This document shows, one piece after another, positions 7,423 through 15,869 of a DNA stretch of 64,000 nucleotides. The notes beneath the pieces were generated by a model. It was not told where the DNA came from and did no database searches. It saw nothing but the letters and a program-made list of their open reading frames with translations. The stretch covers positions 130,190 to 194,189 of the forward strand of contig JAHDWK010000009.1 in NCBI GenBank assembly GCA_023382655.1, read 5' to 3'. Numbering within the stretch: position 1 is the first letter of the stretch; each line of letters begins with the position of its first letter. Source of the stretch: Anaerolineae bacterium (lineage in GTDB: Bacteria; Chloroflexota; Anaerolineae; Promineifilales; Promineifilaceae). A program made the translations under genes and the position numbers.

Positions 7423-9408
7423 TTATGGCGTAGCCACGAAGTTCATTACCCCGGCCGAACCATCCGGCAGGGTGTAGAAAAGTTGCCCTTCCGTCACCAG
7501 CGTGCTGGCGCCCACCAGGGTTTGTTCCCACCGGTAGCCGGTGAGCGTACCCAGACCGGCCAGATAAGCCTGTTCCTGGGCCATCACATCCTCGGCGCAT
7601 AACATCAAGGTGGTGAGGATGCCTGTTACCTGGAAATAATCGTCAACCGCAACCAGCGTGCCGGAATAGTTGTTGCAGCCGGCGTTGCCGGAAACTGTGT
7701 CATTAGCGAAGTGGGCGGTGATTTGGGCGCCCTCGATGATGGGCTGGGGTGCGTCGGCCGGGCCAAAGGAGGCCAGATAGAACGTGCGCCCCTCGGCTTC
7801 GGCGGCGGGTGCATCTGGTGTGGGCGGCGGTGTGCCCTGGGGCACAAAACGCATCGTACCGCTGTCAAACGGTAAATCCAGATACAGATTGCCGTTCTGG
7901 ACGAAGTAAATGGCCGCATTGCTCAATTGGGCGATAAACTGGTCTGCCTGGGAATCTTCTGGGCAGGCCACCAGGGTGGAGGGGCCGGGCATAATGCTGA
8001 TACTGCTGCCATCGGTGGTATAGCTGGCCAGGACGGTGTTGCAGTCAGCCTGGATGTTGGCGCTGCCGTCTTCATTGAAACGAATGACGTAACGGGTGGG
8101 GTCGTTCACAAACACCTCGCCCACTTCGGCGTCGGTGGTGGAGACCCATTCCCACGGTGTGCCGGTCAATGCAAGTTCTACAGGCGGGGCGGCCACAACA
8201 GGGACGCTGTCGGTATTGGCCGCTTCCACGAATTGGGCAGAGGCCCACACCTGGCCGCCAGGCAGGTTGGGGGCATTAGCCAGCCACCACTGCCCATCTT
8301 CGCTGACGCCGATGATTTCGCCGGTTGTGTCTACAGGGGCAGCGCCGACGTAGGGGTAGTTTGTGCCGGGGCCGGTGCGCAGGAAGATACCATCGGGCGC
8401 GGTGACGGTGCCGGTGGCTGCCCCTTCGGCGGGCGCAGGCAGTTCGACGGTGGGTACCAGGCGGTAATAATCTACCGGCCCACCAGCGACCCAGGAGAAG
8501 ACCAGTACTTCGCCATCTTCTTCAAAGCTGTAGTTTTGGGCGGGGCCAAACATTTGCAGCATGGCCTGGTCGTTGGATGTTTCGCCGCAGAAGGCCATGG
8601 TCATGACCCCGGCTTCCATGAAGATACTGTCCGGTGGGGTGGTGGCGTAACTGCCGCCGCCCACATTACAATCCGCTTTGACGTTAAACGTGCCATCTTC
8701 ATTGAAAAAGAGGGTGTAATTTTCCGGGTTGCTGATGGTGATGGCCGGGATGTCGTTGCCGTTGGGGTCACGCCGTTCCCAGGCCCAGGTCTGGTCAATC
8801 AGGGCCGGATCGGGGGTGTGTTCCCTCTCGTCCACCATCGAACCGGGAGCTTCTTCAACCGGGGCAACGACGTTTTGGTAATAATCTACCGGCCCGCCGG
8901 CCACCCAGGAGAAGACAAGGGTATTGCCGTTTTCTTCAAAGCGGTAATCCTGGGCGGGGCCAAACATTTGCAGCATGTCGTTACTGAATGAACCTTCGGG
9001 GCACATGGCCATGGTCATAGCGCCGGCTTCCATGAAGATGCTGCCGGGGGCGTCGGTGGCGTAACGGCCGTTCATCTGATTGCAGTCCACCTGGGCATTA
9101 AACGTGCCGTCCTCATTAAACAGCAGGGTGTAATTCTCCGGGTTGGGCACGATGATTTCCGCCATGTCATTGCCATTGGGGTCGCGCCGTACCCAGTGCC
9201 AGGTAATGTTGATCAGGCTGACATCGGGGACGTGCGTCAATGTATCCACGTAGGAGCCGGGTGCTTCGGTGGCGGCTGCTTCCGGTTCTTCTGTTGGGGG
9301 AACATCGGTGGGCGGTGCTTCAGTTGGGGGGGCGGGGGTGGGGTCTTCGCTGCCACAGGCGGCCAGAACCAACATAAACAGTAACAGCAACGATAGTAGC
9401 TTTTTCAT
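7423..9408 (-). CDS. Lipoprotein with four META-like domains and an SH3 domain, 661 aa
   Basis: The signal peptide ends in the lipobox LAAC with Cys at residue 18, followed by a Thr/Pro/Glu-rich linker, so the protein should be lipid-anchored outside the membrane. Two near-identical META-like (HslJ-type) repeats follow (about residues 57-190 and 195-315), sharing WxWxRRDPNGND, NPENYTL and FNEDGTFN. Next come a bacterial SH3 domain (about 330-400, FLRTGPGTNYPYVG), a third META-like domain (WEWVSTTD, RFNEDGSANIQADCN) and a divergent fourth (GNAGCNNYSG). The conserved Cys pairs (DCN ... C) suggest disulfides. SH3b domains often bind cell-wall material. The start at 9408 has AAAGGAGAG upstream; the frame extends 35 codons further without support. 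Ligand unknown. Confidence 0.85.
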   Translation of the reverse strand: MKKLLSLLLLFMLVLAACGSEDPTPAPPTEAPPTDVPPTEEPEAAATEAPGSYVDTLTHVPDVSLINITWHWVRRDPNGNDMAEIIVPNPENYTLLFNEDGTFNAQVDCNQMNGRYATDAPGSIFMEAGAMTMAMCPEGSFSNDMLQMFGPAQDYRFEENGNTLVFSWVAGGPVDYYQNVVAPVEEAPGSMVDEREHTPDPALIDQTWAWERRDPNGNDIPAITISNPENYTLFFNEDGTFNVKADCNVGGGSYATTPPDSIFMEAGVMTMAFCGETSNDQAMLQMFGPAQNYSFEEDGEVLVFSWVAGGPVDYYRLVPTVELPAPAEGAATGTVTAPDGIFLRTGPGTNYPYVGAAPVDTTGEIIGVSEDGQWWLANAPNLPGGQVWASAQFVEAANTDSVPVVAAPPVELALTGTPWEWVSTTDAEVGEVFVNDPTRYVIRFNEDGSANIQADCNTVLASYTTDGSSISIMPGPSTLVACPEDSQADQFIAQLSNAAIYFVQNGNLYLDLPFDSGTMRFVPQGTPPPTPDAPAAEAEGRTFYLASFGPADAPQPIIEGAQITAHFANDTVSGNAGCNNYSGTLVAVDDYFQVTGILTTLMLCAEDVMAQEQAYLAGLGTLTGYRWEQTLVGASTLVTEGQLFYTLPDGSAGVMNFVATP

Positions 9409-9539
9409 ACTCTCTCCTTTTTGATGAGCCAGTTTGATCTGGCAAACCAGGGTAGTTTTACTCCTTTTTGGTGGAGAGACAAGGAGAGAGGGGTACGGCC
9501 GTGACCGGCACACTACAACCTCTCATATTCAATTGCGTC

Positions 9540-9580
9540 AAAAAATGGGGAGAGCCGGGTGTGTGCCGCCACACACCCGG
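9540..9580 (-). terminator. Terminator hairpin downstream of SPFH pair
   Basis: CCGGGTGTGTG and CACACACCCGG form an 11-bp GC-rich stem with a 4-nt loop. On the minus strand it is followed, after about 9 nt, by six U. It lies just past the stop of the SPFH gene at 9588. The gap before the U-run is longer than usual. Confidence 0.55.
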
Positions 9581-9587
9581 CCAGTTG

Positions 9588-10490
9588 TTATTGGGCTGCT
9601 TCTGCGCTTAGTATTTGCTTCGTTAATTCATTTCCCTCGGCAACCAGGGTGATTTTGGTATCGCCGGACAGGATATTCTCGGTTTCCAACAGTTCAAACA
9701 GTACCCGTGCCACGTCCGGGTCCTGGTTGATTTTGTTGAGCGCCTCACCCACAATTTTCGGCCGCATGGCATTGGCGCGGGCAAATTCCACGGCCGCTTT
9801 CCGCTCGGCCGAACTGGTGATAACGCTCACCCGGTTGGCCCCATCTTGACGAATGGCCGATGTTACTTGGCGCAGCCGGTTGACCACCTTCTCCTCAATC
9901 TGCCGGATCATGCCCACATCGCGGAAATGCACCTTGCGGATATAAACTGACCCCAGTTTGTACCCCCATTCTTCGGACTTTGGGGAAACTTCTCCGCGTA
10001 CCGTCCGGCTCATCATATGGCGGGTTTCTAGCATATCAGCCAGGGGCATGTTGCTCAGTGTTCGCACCGTCGCATTACTCACATTAGCTGCCAGAGAGCC
10101 TCGTGGGTCTGTATTTTTGAACAGGTAAGCCACCGGGTCGCTAATGTTCATCTCATACCAGACGCCAATGCCCATGGGCGCACCTTCTTCGGAGTTAACG
10201 GGCAGGCTGCGCAGATACCTTTGATCCAGACGCATATCCAGTACGTGGCGTGATCCTAACCAGCGCACAAAAAAGGCCTGCGGCCCCATCTTGAGCCACA
10301 ACCATTGCAGACCGGGTTCTTTGACGATACCTACCACCTTGCCAAAGAGGACATAGACATGGCAGGTGCCCTCTCTTACGACATCATAAACGCCAAAGAT
10401 ACGCAGCAACGCACGGATGATAGGTTCGGCAATGAGGAAAAAGAAGAAGGCAAAAAAGGCAATACCAATTGCTTGAATGATCGTGTTCAT
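9588..10490 (-). CDS. SPFH/Band 7 (stomatin-prohibitin-like) protein, 300 aa
   Basis: An N-terminal membrane helix (residues 3-25, rich in Phe/Ile) is followed by a Band 7 domain with DMRLDQRYLRSLPVNSEEG and a C-terminal helical region (AERKAAVEFARANAMRPKIVGEALNKI) likely to form a coiled coil. SPFH proteins oligomerise in the membrane and organise microdomains or regulate proteases; the specific role here is unknown. The start codon overlaps the stop of the upstream SPFH gene (ATGA), so translation is probably coupled and the two likely form a hetero-oligomer, as HflK/HflC do. There is no NfeD partner nearby. Confidence 0.85.
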   Translation of the reverse strand: MNTIIQAIGIAFFAFFFFLIAEPIIRALLRIFGVYDVVREGTCHVYVLFGKVVGIVKEPGLQWLWLKMGPQAFFVRWLGSRHVLDMRLDQRYLRSLPVNSEEGAPMGIGVWYEMNISDPVAYLFKNTDPRGSLAANVSNATVRTLSNMPLADMLETRHMMSRTVRGEVSPKSEEWGYKLGSVYIRKVHFRDVGMIRQIEEKVVNRLRQVTSAIRQDGANRVSVITSSAERKAAVEFARANAMRPKIVGEALNKINQDPDVARVLFELLETENILSGDTKITLVAEGNELTKQILSAEAAQ

Positions 10491-11476
10491 TTCTCCACCT
10501 CCAGGATGACATTTTTGGCTTTCTTGTACAGTTCCAGGCGAACATTACGCAGATAGGCGTTTAACACATCTGGCCCATTACGTTTGATCTCGTGTAACTG
10601 CTCGGCCAAGGAATTCAGCGGCTCTACTTCGGCATGTGCTCTAAGGGTTTCAATTTCCACGGCGCGTCTGGACTGCACAATGGTTTGGTCGGCCTGGGCG
10701 CGGGCCAGGCTGATTTCCGAAGAGACTTCGTTGTGGGCGGTGTTGATGGCCGCCAGAGCGGATTCCACTTCGTGGGGGGGGTCTATGCCGGTGATAAGGG
10801 AAGCGTCTAGCACGACCCCATACCGGGCCTCGGCCGAGGCACATTCTTGCTCCATATAGGTATTGATCTCGTTGAGGTTTTTGCGTAAATCGTTAATGGA
10901 GATGCCGGTGAATAACCCGGTTGCTACTTCTTCGTCGTCCTCCGAAATTTGTGCCTGTGATTCAAAGCTGGCGATGCGCTGACGCAGGATGGAGATGAAG
11001 TAGCCCATGACGTGGACGATGGGGGTTTTGACACCAAAGAGGTAGGCATACAGGTTGCTTTCGCTGGGACGGTAGCGAATTTGCCCGGTGAGGCCGATGT
11101 TGAGGTGGTCTTTGGTGACGGCGTCCAGGATGGTGCCGTTGTGGTTGGCGCTGGGGGTTTCCAGGTCGCGGGCCAGGTTCATGGTTTCGGTGGCGATGCG
11201 GACTTTGTGGATTTTTTCCCAGGGCCAGCGGAAATAGGGGCCGCCGGGTTGGATGACCCGGACCAGAGGGTAGCTGTACCGTTCTTTGTCTTTTTCGTTC
11301 AAATACTCGGCGATGGGGTCGTCGAGGGTGGTGCCTTTGCCGAGGCGTTGGGCACGGCCGAAGCTGGTTTTGACGGCGCGTTCGTTCTGGTCTACGGTGT
11401 AGAAGCCGGTGAGGACGTAGCGCAGGAAAAACCAGCCTAGAAAGCCGAGTATGATACCGGGACAGAAGACTGTCAT
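10487..11476 (-). CDS. SPFH/Band 7 protein, first gene of a coupled pair, 329 aa
   Basis: A membrane helix at residues 4-22 is followed by VDQNERAVKTSFGRAQ, a typical SPFH opening, then the Band 7 core and a long helical C-terminal part (LARAQADQTIVQSRRAVEIE). AGGAGG precedes the ATG. The gene ends in a 4-nt overlap with the second SPFH gene. The pairing, membrane topology and lengths resemble HflK/HflC, but sequence similarity as read by eye is to the general SPFH family. The upstream 300-bp spacer separates it from the divergent FHA operon. Confidence 0.85.
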   Translation of the reverse strand: MTVFCPGIILGFLGWFFLRYVLTGFYTVDQNERAVKTSFGRAQRLGKGTTLDDPIAEYLNEKDKERYSYPLVRVIQPGGPYFRWPWEKIHKVRIATETMNLARDLETPSANHNGTILDAVTKDHLNIGLTGQIRYRPSESNLYAYLFGVKTPIVHVMGYFISILRQRIASFESQAQISEDDEEVATGLFTGISINDLRKNLNEINTYMEQECASAEARYGVVLDASLITGIDPPHEVESALAAINTAHNEVSSEISLARAQADQTIVQSRRAVEIETLRAHAEVEPLNSLAEQLHEIKRNGPDVLNAYLRNVRLELYKKAKNVILEVEK

Positions 11477-11793
11477 GTGTAACCTCCTTTAATTGGTAAT
11501 GATACTGAGACGATAAGTGGTGAGTGCGGCCAGTTGGTGGTTAGCCTCACGGCCGTTACTCGCAATGTATTACGGATGCCAGGGCTGATTGGTCGTAATA
11601 CGTTGCCCGGTCAATGATACCGGATTTAGGTGAAGAGGTGTAGGGGGAGTGATGAGGTGATAAAGTGAAGGGGTAAGTGAATTCTGGTGGCGTAGTTACC
11701 GTGAGCGGATTACGGCATACGAGTGATGGAATGGGGATCGTAGAGTAATCGGCGTTGACGTTGAGTGGGGGCAACTCTATAATGCCGCCGACT
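11477..11793. other. Divergent intergenic region between SPFH and FHA operons
   Basis: No gene is supported here. It contains one ACGGCCGT (near 11,549), a 13-bp inverted repeat with one mismatch (GCAATGTATTACG at 11,562-11,574 and CGTAATACGTTGC at 11,594-11,606) that could be an operator or hairpin, and the FHA promoter at its right end. Confidence 0.6.
11755..11783 (+). promoter_or_regulatory. Sigma-70-type promoter of FHA operon, leaderless
   Basis: TTGACG (11,755-11,760), a 17-nt spacer and a perfect TATAAT (11,778-11,783). A start point 6-8 nt downstream would fall about 3 nt before the ATG at 11,794. There is no Shine-Dalgarno site, so the mRNA is probably leaderless. Confidence 0.75.
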
Positions 11794-12588
11794 ATGGCAA
11801 AAAAGACGCCCATTTCCAGGTTTGAAAGCCTGGCACAGGAGTTAATTGAAGGGTCTTTGGGGCGACTGCTGGGTGGCAGCGTGACCCCGGCTGATATTGC
11901 CGCCCGGCTGACGCGCGTATTGGAAGACAGCGTGATCAATGGTACAGTGGCCGATACTTACCATGTGAAACTTCATCCAGCTGATCTGGAAACCCTGGTC
12001 ACGACTTATCCTCATTTGGAAACGGAATTGCAAACACTTATTTTGCATCTGGCGCAGCAGGAGAATTTGCGGCTGCTGGCTGACCCGCATGTGGTTTTGG
12101 GCGCGGATGGCGCGATGAAGCGGCATGAGGTGCGGGTGCAGGCGATGCGCCAGCGACGGGTGCAAGAGACTACTCAACTGCGCCCGGAAAATGCGGTGAC
12201 GGCCGAGGTGATGCAGGCACTGGTTGACCTGGATGCATATCTGATTGTGGACGGCCGTCACCACATCCCCCTCGATAAACCGATTATGACCATTGGCCGC
12301 CGGGCGGATAACGACGTGGTGCTGGACTTGGCTACCGTCAGCCGCCGCCATGCCCAGCTGCGCTGGCGTTACGGCCATTTTGTGTTGTATGACCTGAGCC
12401 AGCGACAGGGCCGTACCAGTGTCAACAACCAGCCCATTGCCGAATGTGTGCTGCAACCCGGCGACGTCATCACCTTGAGCCAGGTCAAACTGCTCTATGC
12501 CGAAGGGCAAACCACGCCGAAACGGGGCGGACATAATGCCGATGGCGCGGACACACAGGTGATGCCTCCGGCAAACGAGGAATTGTGA
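11794..12588 (+). CDS. FhaA-type protein: DUF3662-like domain plus FHA domain, 264 aa
   Basis: The N-terminal half (ARLTRVLEDS..., about residues 5-125) matches the FhaA N-terminal (DUF3662) pattern, a middle linker follows, and the C-terminal FHA domain (about 165-245) shows IGRRADNDVVLDLATVSRRH and later TSVNNQPI. FHA domains bind phosphothreonine peptides and usually work with Ser/Thr kinases in envelope control. No kinase gene lies in the window. The ATG at 11,794 is chosen over upstream ATGs because those overlap the -35 and -10 boxes. It overlaps the second FHA gene at its stop codon, giving a two-gene operon like actinobacterial fhaA/fhaB. Confidence 0.85.
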   Translation: MAKKTPISRFESLAQELIEGSLGRLLGGSVTPADIAARLTRVLEDSVINGTVADTYHVKLHPADLETLVTTYPHLETELQTLILHLAQQENLRLLADPHVVLGADGAMKRHEVRVQAMRQRRVQETTQLRPENAVTAEVMQALVDLDAYLIVDGRHHIPLDKPIMTIGRRADNDVVLDLATVSRRHAQLRWRYGHFVLYDLSQRQGRTSVNNQPIAECVLQPGDVITLSQVKLLYAEGQTTPKRGGHNADGADTQVMPPANEEL

Positions 12589-13022
12589 TGGATCTGGCGG
12601 TGGTATTGTTCTTGTTGCGTCTGGTGAGCGCCTTGCTGTTGGTAGGCTTTGTGGGGGTGATTGCCTGGTTTATCTATCGGGACATGCGTCTCACGGCGGC
12701 GTCTTTGGCGGCTGAGGAACGGCCGTCTGGCGTGTTGCGCGTTATTACCAATGAAACCGGGGAATTGGCGCCCGATACGCTCTTTCCCTTGCTACCCGTC
12801 ACCAGTATTGGCCGGGCCAGCAGCAATACCATTGTGTTGTCTGATGGCTTTACCTCCTCGGAACATGCCCTGATTACGCGACGTAGTGGACAATGGTGGC
12901 TGCAAGACCAGGGCAGTCGCAATGGCACGTATTTGAACGAGACGCCGGTGGCGGGTACGGCCGTGATCAGTCCTGGTGACATCATTTCGGTAGGGGGCAC
13001 CCGCCTCAAAATCGAGTTTTAA
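12588..13022 (+). CDS. Membrane-anchored FHA-domain protein (FhaB-like), 144 aa
   Basis: One N-terminal transmembrane helix (about residues 4-28, LFLLRLVSALLLVGFVGVIAWF), a short linker and one FHA domain with SIGRASSNTIVLSDGFTSSEH and DQGSRNGTYLN. The layout equals FhaB/FipA-type proteins that tether phosphothreonine recognition to the membrane. The ATG shares its A with the upstream TGA stop (TGATG), so translation is coupled; a GTG one codon earlier is also possible. The final residues KIEF are followed by the convergent aminotransferase gene. Confidence 0.85.
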   Translation: MDLAVVLFLLRLVSALLLVGFVGVIAWFIYRDMRLTAASLAAEERPSGVLRVITNETGELAPDTLFPLLPVTSIGRASSNTIVLSDGFTSSEHALITRRSGQWWLQDQGSRNGTYLNETPVAGTAVISPGDIISVGGTRLKIEF

Positions 13023-13062
13023 GATTGGTTCAATCTGCAAGTTTAAACCCATCTGTCCCCAA

Positions 13063-13125
13063 GCCTTCGGGCAGCTACCCCAGCCCTTTGGGCAGCTTCC
13101 CTAACCTTCGGGCCGCTTCCTCTAA
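13063..13125. repeat. Three imperfect 20-21-bp tandem units at aminotransferase 3' end
   Basis: Three successive units of the pattern CCTTCGGGCAGCTTCCCTAA (plus strand) occupy the last codons and stop region of the minus-strand aminotransferase. They encode its ARRLGKLPKGLG tail and extend past the stop. Confidence 0.5.
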
Positions 13126-14250
13126 AGTTTGCCGTTTTTTGGGAAAGGCAAAGCGAACAGACCCGGCCCCAAAACCGGGTAGGGAATAGAAACTGTCACC
13201 GGGTACAACGGCCACACCAACTTCGGTGGTGAGCCAGCGCGCAAATTCCATGGGGGGCAATTGCGCCTGAGGCACGGGTAAGGCGGTGTAGTCGGCCATG
13301 ATGTAATAAGCGCCCTGGGGGAGAGTGGCGCGGAAGCCGGCGCTTTGCAATATCTCCATCATCAGAGCACGGCGTTCGTGGTAGGCAGCGGTGGTGGCTT
13401 CATAAAAAGCGGGAGGCAGATTTAAGGCAGCGGCGCCAGCGGCTTGCAATGGTGTGGGAGCGCAGATGGAGGTGAAATCGTGTAACGGCCGTATCGCCTG
13501 CATCAATTCATCCGGGGCTACCACATACCCCAACCGCCAACCCGTCACCGCAAACGTCTTACCCAGGCCGCTGATGGTGATGGTGCGGTCGCGCAAGGCA
13601 GGCAGGCTGCCAGGGGAGAGATGGGTACGGCCGTCGTACAATATCCGGTCATAAATCTCATCCGTAATCAACACCAGATCGTGTTTCAGCACTATATCGG
13701 TGATGGCCTGCAATTCGGCGGCGTCCCAGACGCGCCCGGTAGGATTATGCGGTGTATTCAACAGTAGGGCGCGCGTTTTGGGCGTGACGGCCGTCGCCAA
13801 CATCTCCGGCGTCATGCGGTAATCGGGTGGGGTGAGGGGGATGGAAACGGGTACGGCCGTAGCCATAATCGCCGCCGGACGAAAATTGTCATGCGCCGGT
13901 TCAAAAACAATCACTTCATCGCCGGGATTCAGCACTGCCATCATGGCAATGACAATCGCCTCTGTCACCCCGCACGTAACAGTCACATGTTGGTCGGGAT
14001 GTACCGACCAACCCAACCGCTCGCTGTACAATTCCGCCAGCTTTTGGCGCAATGGCGGGTAGCCCCAGGTAATGGTGTACTGGTTCAGGCCATCGCGCAC
14101 GGCCGTGACCGCCGCCTCCACAATTACCTGTTCTGTGCCAAAATCAGGAAACCCCTGGCTAAGGTTAATGGCATTATGCTGCAAAGCCAGCCGGGTCATA
14201 TCCCGGATGACCGATTCACGAAATTGGGTCACACGAAGCGAAGTCTGCAT
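13075..14250 (-). CDS. PLP-dependent aminotransferase class I/II, 391 aa
   Basis: Fold-type I aminotransferase. Visible signatures are NLSQGFPDFGT near the N-terminus, NTPHNPTGRVW, TDEIYDRILYDG and the lysine motif SGLGKTFAVTGWRLGYV, where the Lys forms the Schiff base. The C-terminal GSVRFAFPKKR carries the substrate-carboxylate Arg. The QGFPDF opening and length fit the kynurenine/methionine/aromatic aminotransferase subgroup, so the substrate is probably a hydrophobic or sulfur amino acid with 2-oxoglutarate, but this cannot be fixed from sequence. AGGAGAG precedes the ATG. The C-terminal tail lies in a short tandem repeat and may vary. Confidence 0.9.
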   Translation of the reverse strand: MQTSLRVTQFRESVIRDMTRLALQHNAINLSQGFPDFGTEQVIVEAAVTAVRDGLNQYTITWGYPPLRQKLAELYSERLGWSVHPDQHVTVTCGVTEAIVIAMMAVLNPGDEVIVFEPAHDNFRPAAIMATAVPVSIPLTPPDYRMTPEMLATAVTPKTRALLLNTPHNPTGRVWDAAELQAITDIVLKHDLVLITDEIYDRILYDGRTHLSPGSLPALRDRTITISGLGKTFAVTGWRLGYVVAPDELMQAIRPLHDFTSICAPTPLQAAGAAALNLPPAFYEATTAAYHERRALMMEILQSAGFRATLPQGAYYIMADYTALPVPQAQLPPMEFARWLTTEVGVAVVPGDSFYSLPGFGAGSVRFAFPKKRQTLEEAARRLGKLPKGLG

Positions 14251-14283
14251 CTCATCTCTCCTGGGGCAATCGCCACAAATGAC

Positions 14284-14319
14284 ACGAATTTCACGATTGA
14301 TGTCAATCGTGAAATTCGT
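14284..14319. repeat. Long palindrome between DinB-ankyrin and aminotransferase genes
   Basis: ACGAATTTCACGATTGA and TCAATCGTGAAATTCGT pair over 17 bp around a 2-nt centre. It could end transcription of the upstream minus-strand gene; a T5 run follows only on the plus strand. Confidence 0.55.
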
Positions 14320-14354
14320 CGTGTTTTTGCGCTTGATTGTAGTGGGTGTAGGAG

Positions 14355-15854
14355 TTAATTCAAAAGGGGAATAACGTCGAGGCTGTTGTTGGTTTGGGCC
14401 AGGGCTAATGGGGTCTGGCCATCATCGGTGGTCACGTGGAAGTCAGCGCCAAATTCCAGGCAGAGTTGAGCCAGGGCAACATTGTTGGTGCGAGCGGCTT
14501 CATGCAGGGCCGTGAAGCCACCTTGCTGTTGGGCATTCACGTCCGCCGCTTTAGTCAACAGCGCCCGCAGCACCGTCAGGTTGCCGTTAGCAGCGGCGGC
14601 ATGGACGGGGGTGATTTTCATATGGTTGCGGGCGATAGCGTTTACGTCGGCATTTTGTTCAATGAGCCACAGGGCGGTGGCCTCGTGGCCGAAGAAGCAA
14701 GCTAATTGCAGGGCGGTGTAACCATCCGTGTTAAATTCTTGCAGCCAGCCATCCCATTCAGCCACATGCGCCTGTACTTTTTCCAGACTGCCGGTGGCGG
14801 CGGCGCTGAAGATGGATAGCTCGGCGCCGGCGTCACCGAGGGCGCGGGCGATTGCCGGTTGGTTATGATAGACGGCCGTGAGTACGAGAGAGAGCCGGCT
14901 TTGATCCAGGGCATTTACCAGCCGGGGCGCCTGTTGCAGGATGTTTTGCACGGTGGGCAGGTCGCTGCTTTTGACGGCCGTTTCCAAAGCGCGTGTTTGC
15001 TGGATGACGGCCGTGATGTCCGCCGTTCGCTGTTCAATAATCTGCGCCAAAGCGGTTTGTGCCACTGCGCCCACATCAGGTGCACCAATCGTCAACGCCT
15101 CCACTTCGGCCAGGGCGTTATATAGCAGGCGCACCAATCGGCTGGCTTCTGTTTGCGGCTGACCGAGTTGCGCCAATGTTTTGATCGCTTGCAACAAATG
15201 TTGGCGCAGGTGGGCGTCAAACCGGTGCAGACGGTATTGCACCGCATACGTTTCCTCCTCCCACCAGAGCGGCGAAGGAGCTGCCAGTTCCGCATCGGTG
15301 AGGCCGCCAAATAGTTCCCAGGAGCGGAAATGCATGGCGCGGAAATAGGTCAGCATCTCGGCCAATGTGCCCTCTTCCATAATGGCGCGGAAATCGGCAT
15401 AAGGGCCGATGATTGTTTCCGGGGCGTCATCCGGCAAGGGTGGCGGCGCTTCCCCGGCGCGGTGGTGTGTGACCCCAGTTTGCGCCAGACTGAGAAACCG
15501 GCGTTCTGCGCCGACGATGTGGCCGAGGACATAGCGCAGCGGCCATTCACCGGGGGCCGGTTCCTGGCTGTACTGTTCGTCGCTGACGCCCAGGAGAACG
15601 GCTTCCAGGTCGCGGAATCCGGCGTGGTTTTGGGCCAGCAGGCGCTGCACGGCCGTGACCGACAATTCTTTTGCCGTTCGTTCCTGGGTCAACTGCACCG
15701 CCAGTTGGCGCAGTTCCTGGGTTGTGCCCAAAAGGGCCAGGCGGATGCCTTCATCATGTTTGCCCCAGGTGAAAGGCTGTCCCAGGTCGGCGTCGGTGAG
15801 GGCATGGGCGGCGTTGGCTAAGTGGGTGACGGCCGTGTACAAATTGCGCGTCAT
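14355..15854 (-). CDS. DinB-like domain fused to ankyrin repeats, 499 aa
   Basis: The first half (about residues 60-240) reads as a DinB-like four-helix domain (LLAQNHAGFRDLEAVLLGV..., EWPLRYVLGHIVGAERRFL, later HRFDAHLRQHLLQAI). Histidines in DVLGH-like positions could bind a metal, as in DinB/bacillithiol-transferase relatives. The second half (about 305-499) is a run of ankyrin repeats (DGYTALQLACFFGHEATALWLIEQ, ITPVHAAAANGNLTVLRALL, GGFTALHEAARTNNVALAQLC, DGQTPLALAQTNN). The fusion suggests a thiol- or stress-related catalytic unit with a protein-binding arm; the partner is unknown. The ATG is 15 nt from the stop of the VOC gene, so the two share an operon. Confidence 0.8.
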   Translation of the reverse strand: MTRNLYTAVTHLANAAHALTDADLGQPFTWGKHDEGIRLALLGTTQELRQLAVQLTQERTAKELSVTAVQRLLAQNHAGFRDLEAVLLGVSDEQYSQEPAPGEWPLRYVLGHIVGAERRFLSLAQTGVTHHRAGEAPPPLPDDAPETIIGPYADFRAIMEEGTLAEMLTYFRAMHFRSWELFGGLTDAELAAPSPLWWEEETYAVQYRLHRFDAHLRQHLLQAIKTLAQLGQPQTEASRLVRLLYNALAEVEALTIGAPDVGAVAQTALAQIIEQRTADITAVIQQTRALETAVKSSDLPTVQNILQQAPRLVNALDQSRLSLVLTAVYHNQPAIARALGDAGAELSIFSAAATGSLEKVQAHVAEWDGWLQEFNTDGYTALQLACFFGHEATALWLIEQNADVNAIARNHMKITPVHAAAANGNLTVLRALLTKAADVNAQQQGGFTALHEAARTNNVALAQLCLEFGADFHVTTDDGQTPLALAQTNNSLDVIPLLN

Positions 15855-15869
15855 AGGGAAATCCTCCGT

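Noticed and set aside
7927..8991. Long plus-strand frame (354 codons)
   Set aside because: Antisense to the META/SH3 lipoprotein, Gly/Val-rich by shadowing, without ribosome site or domain.
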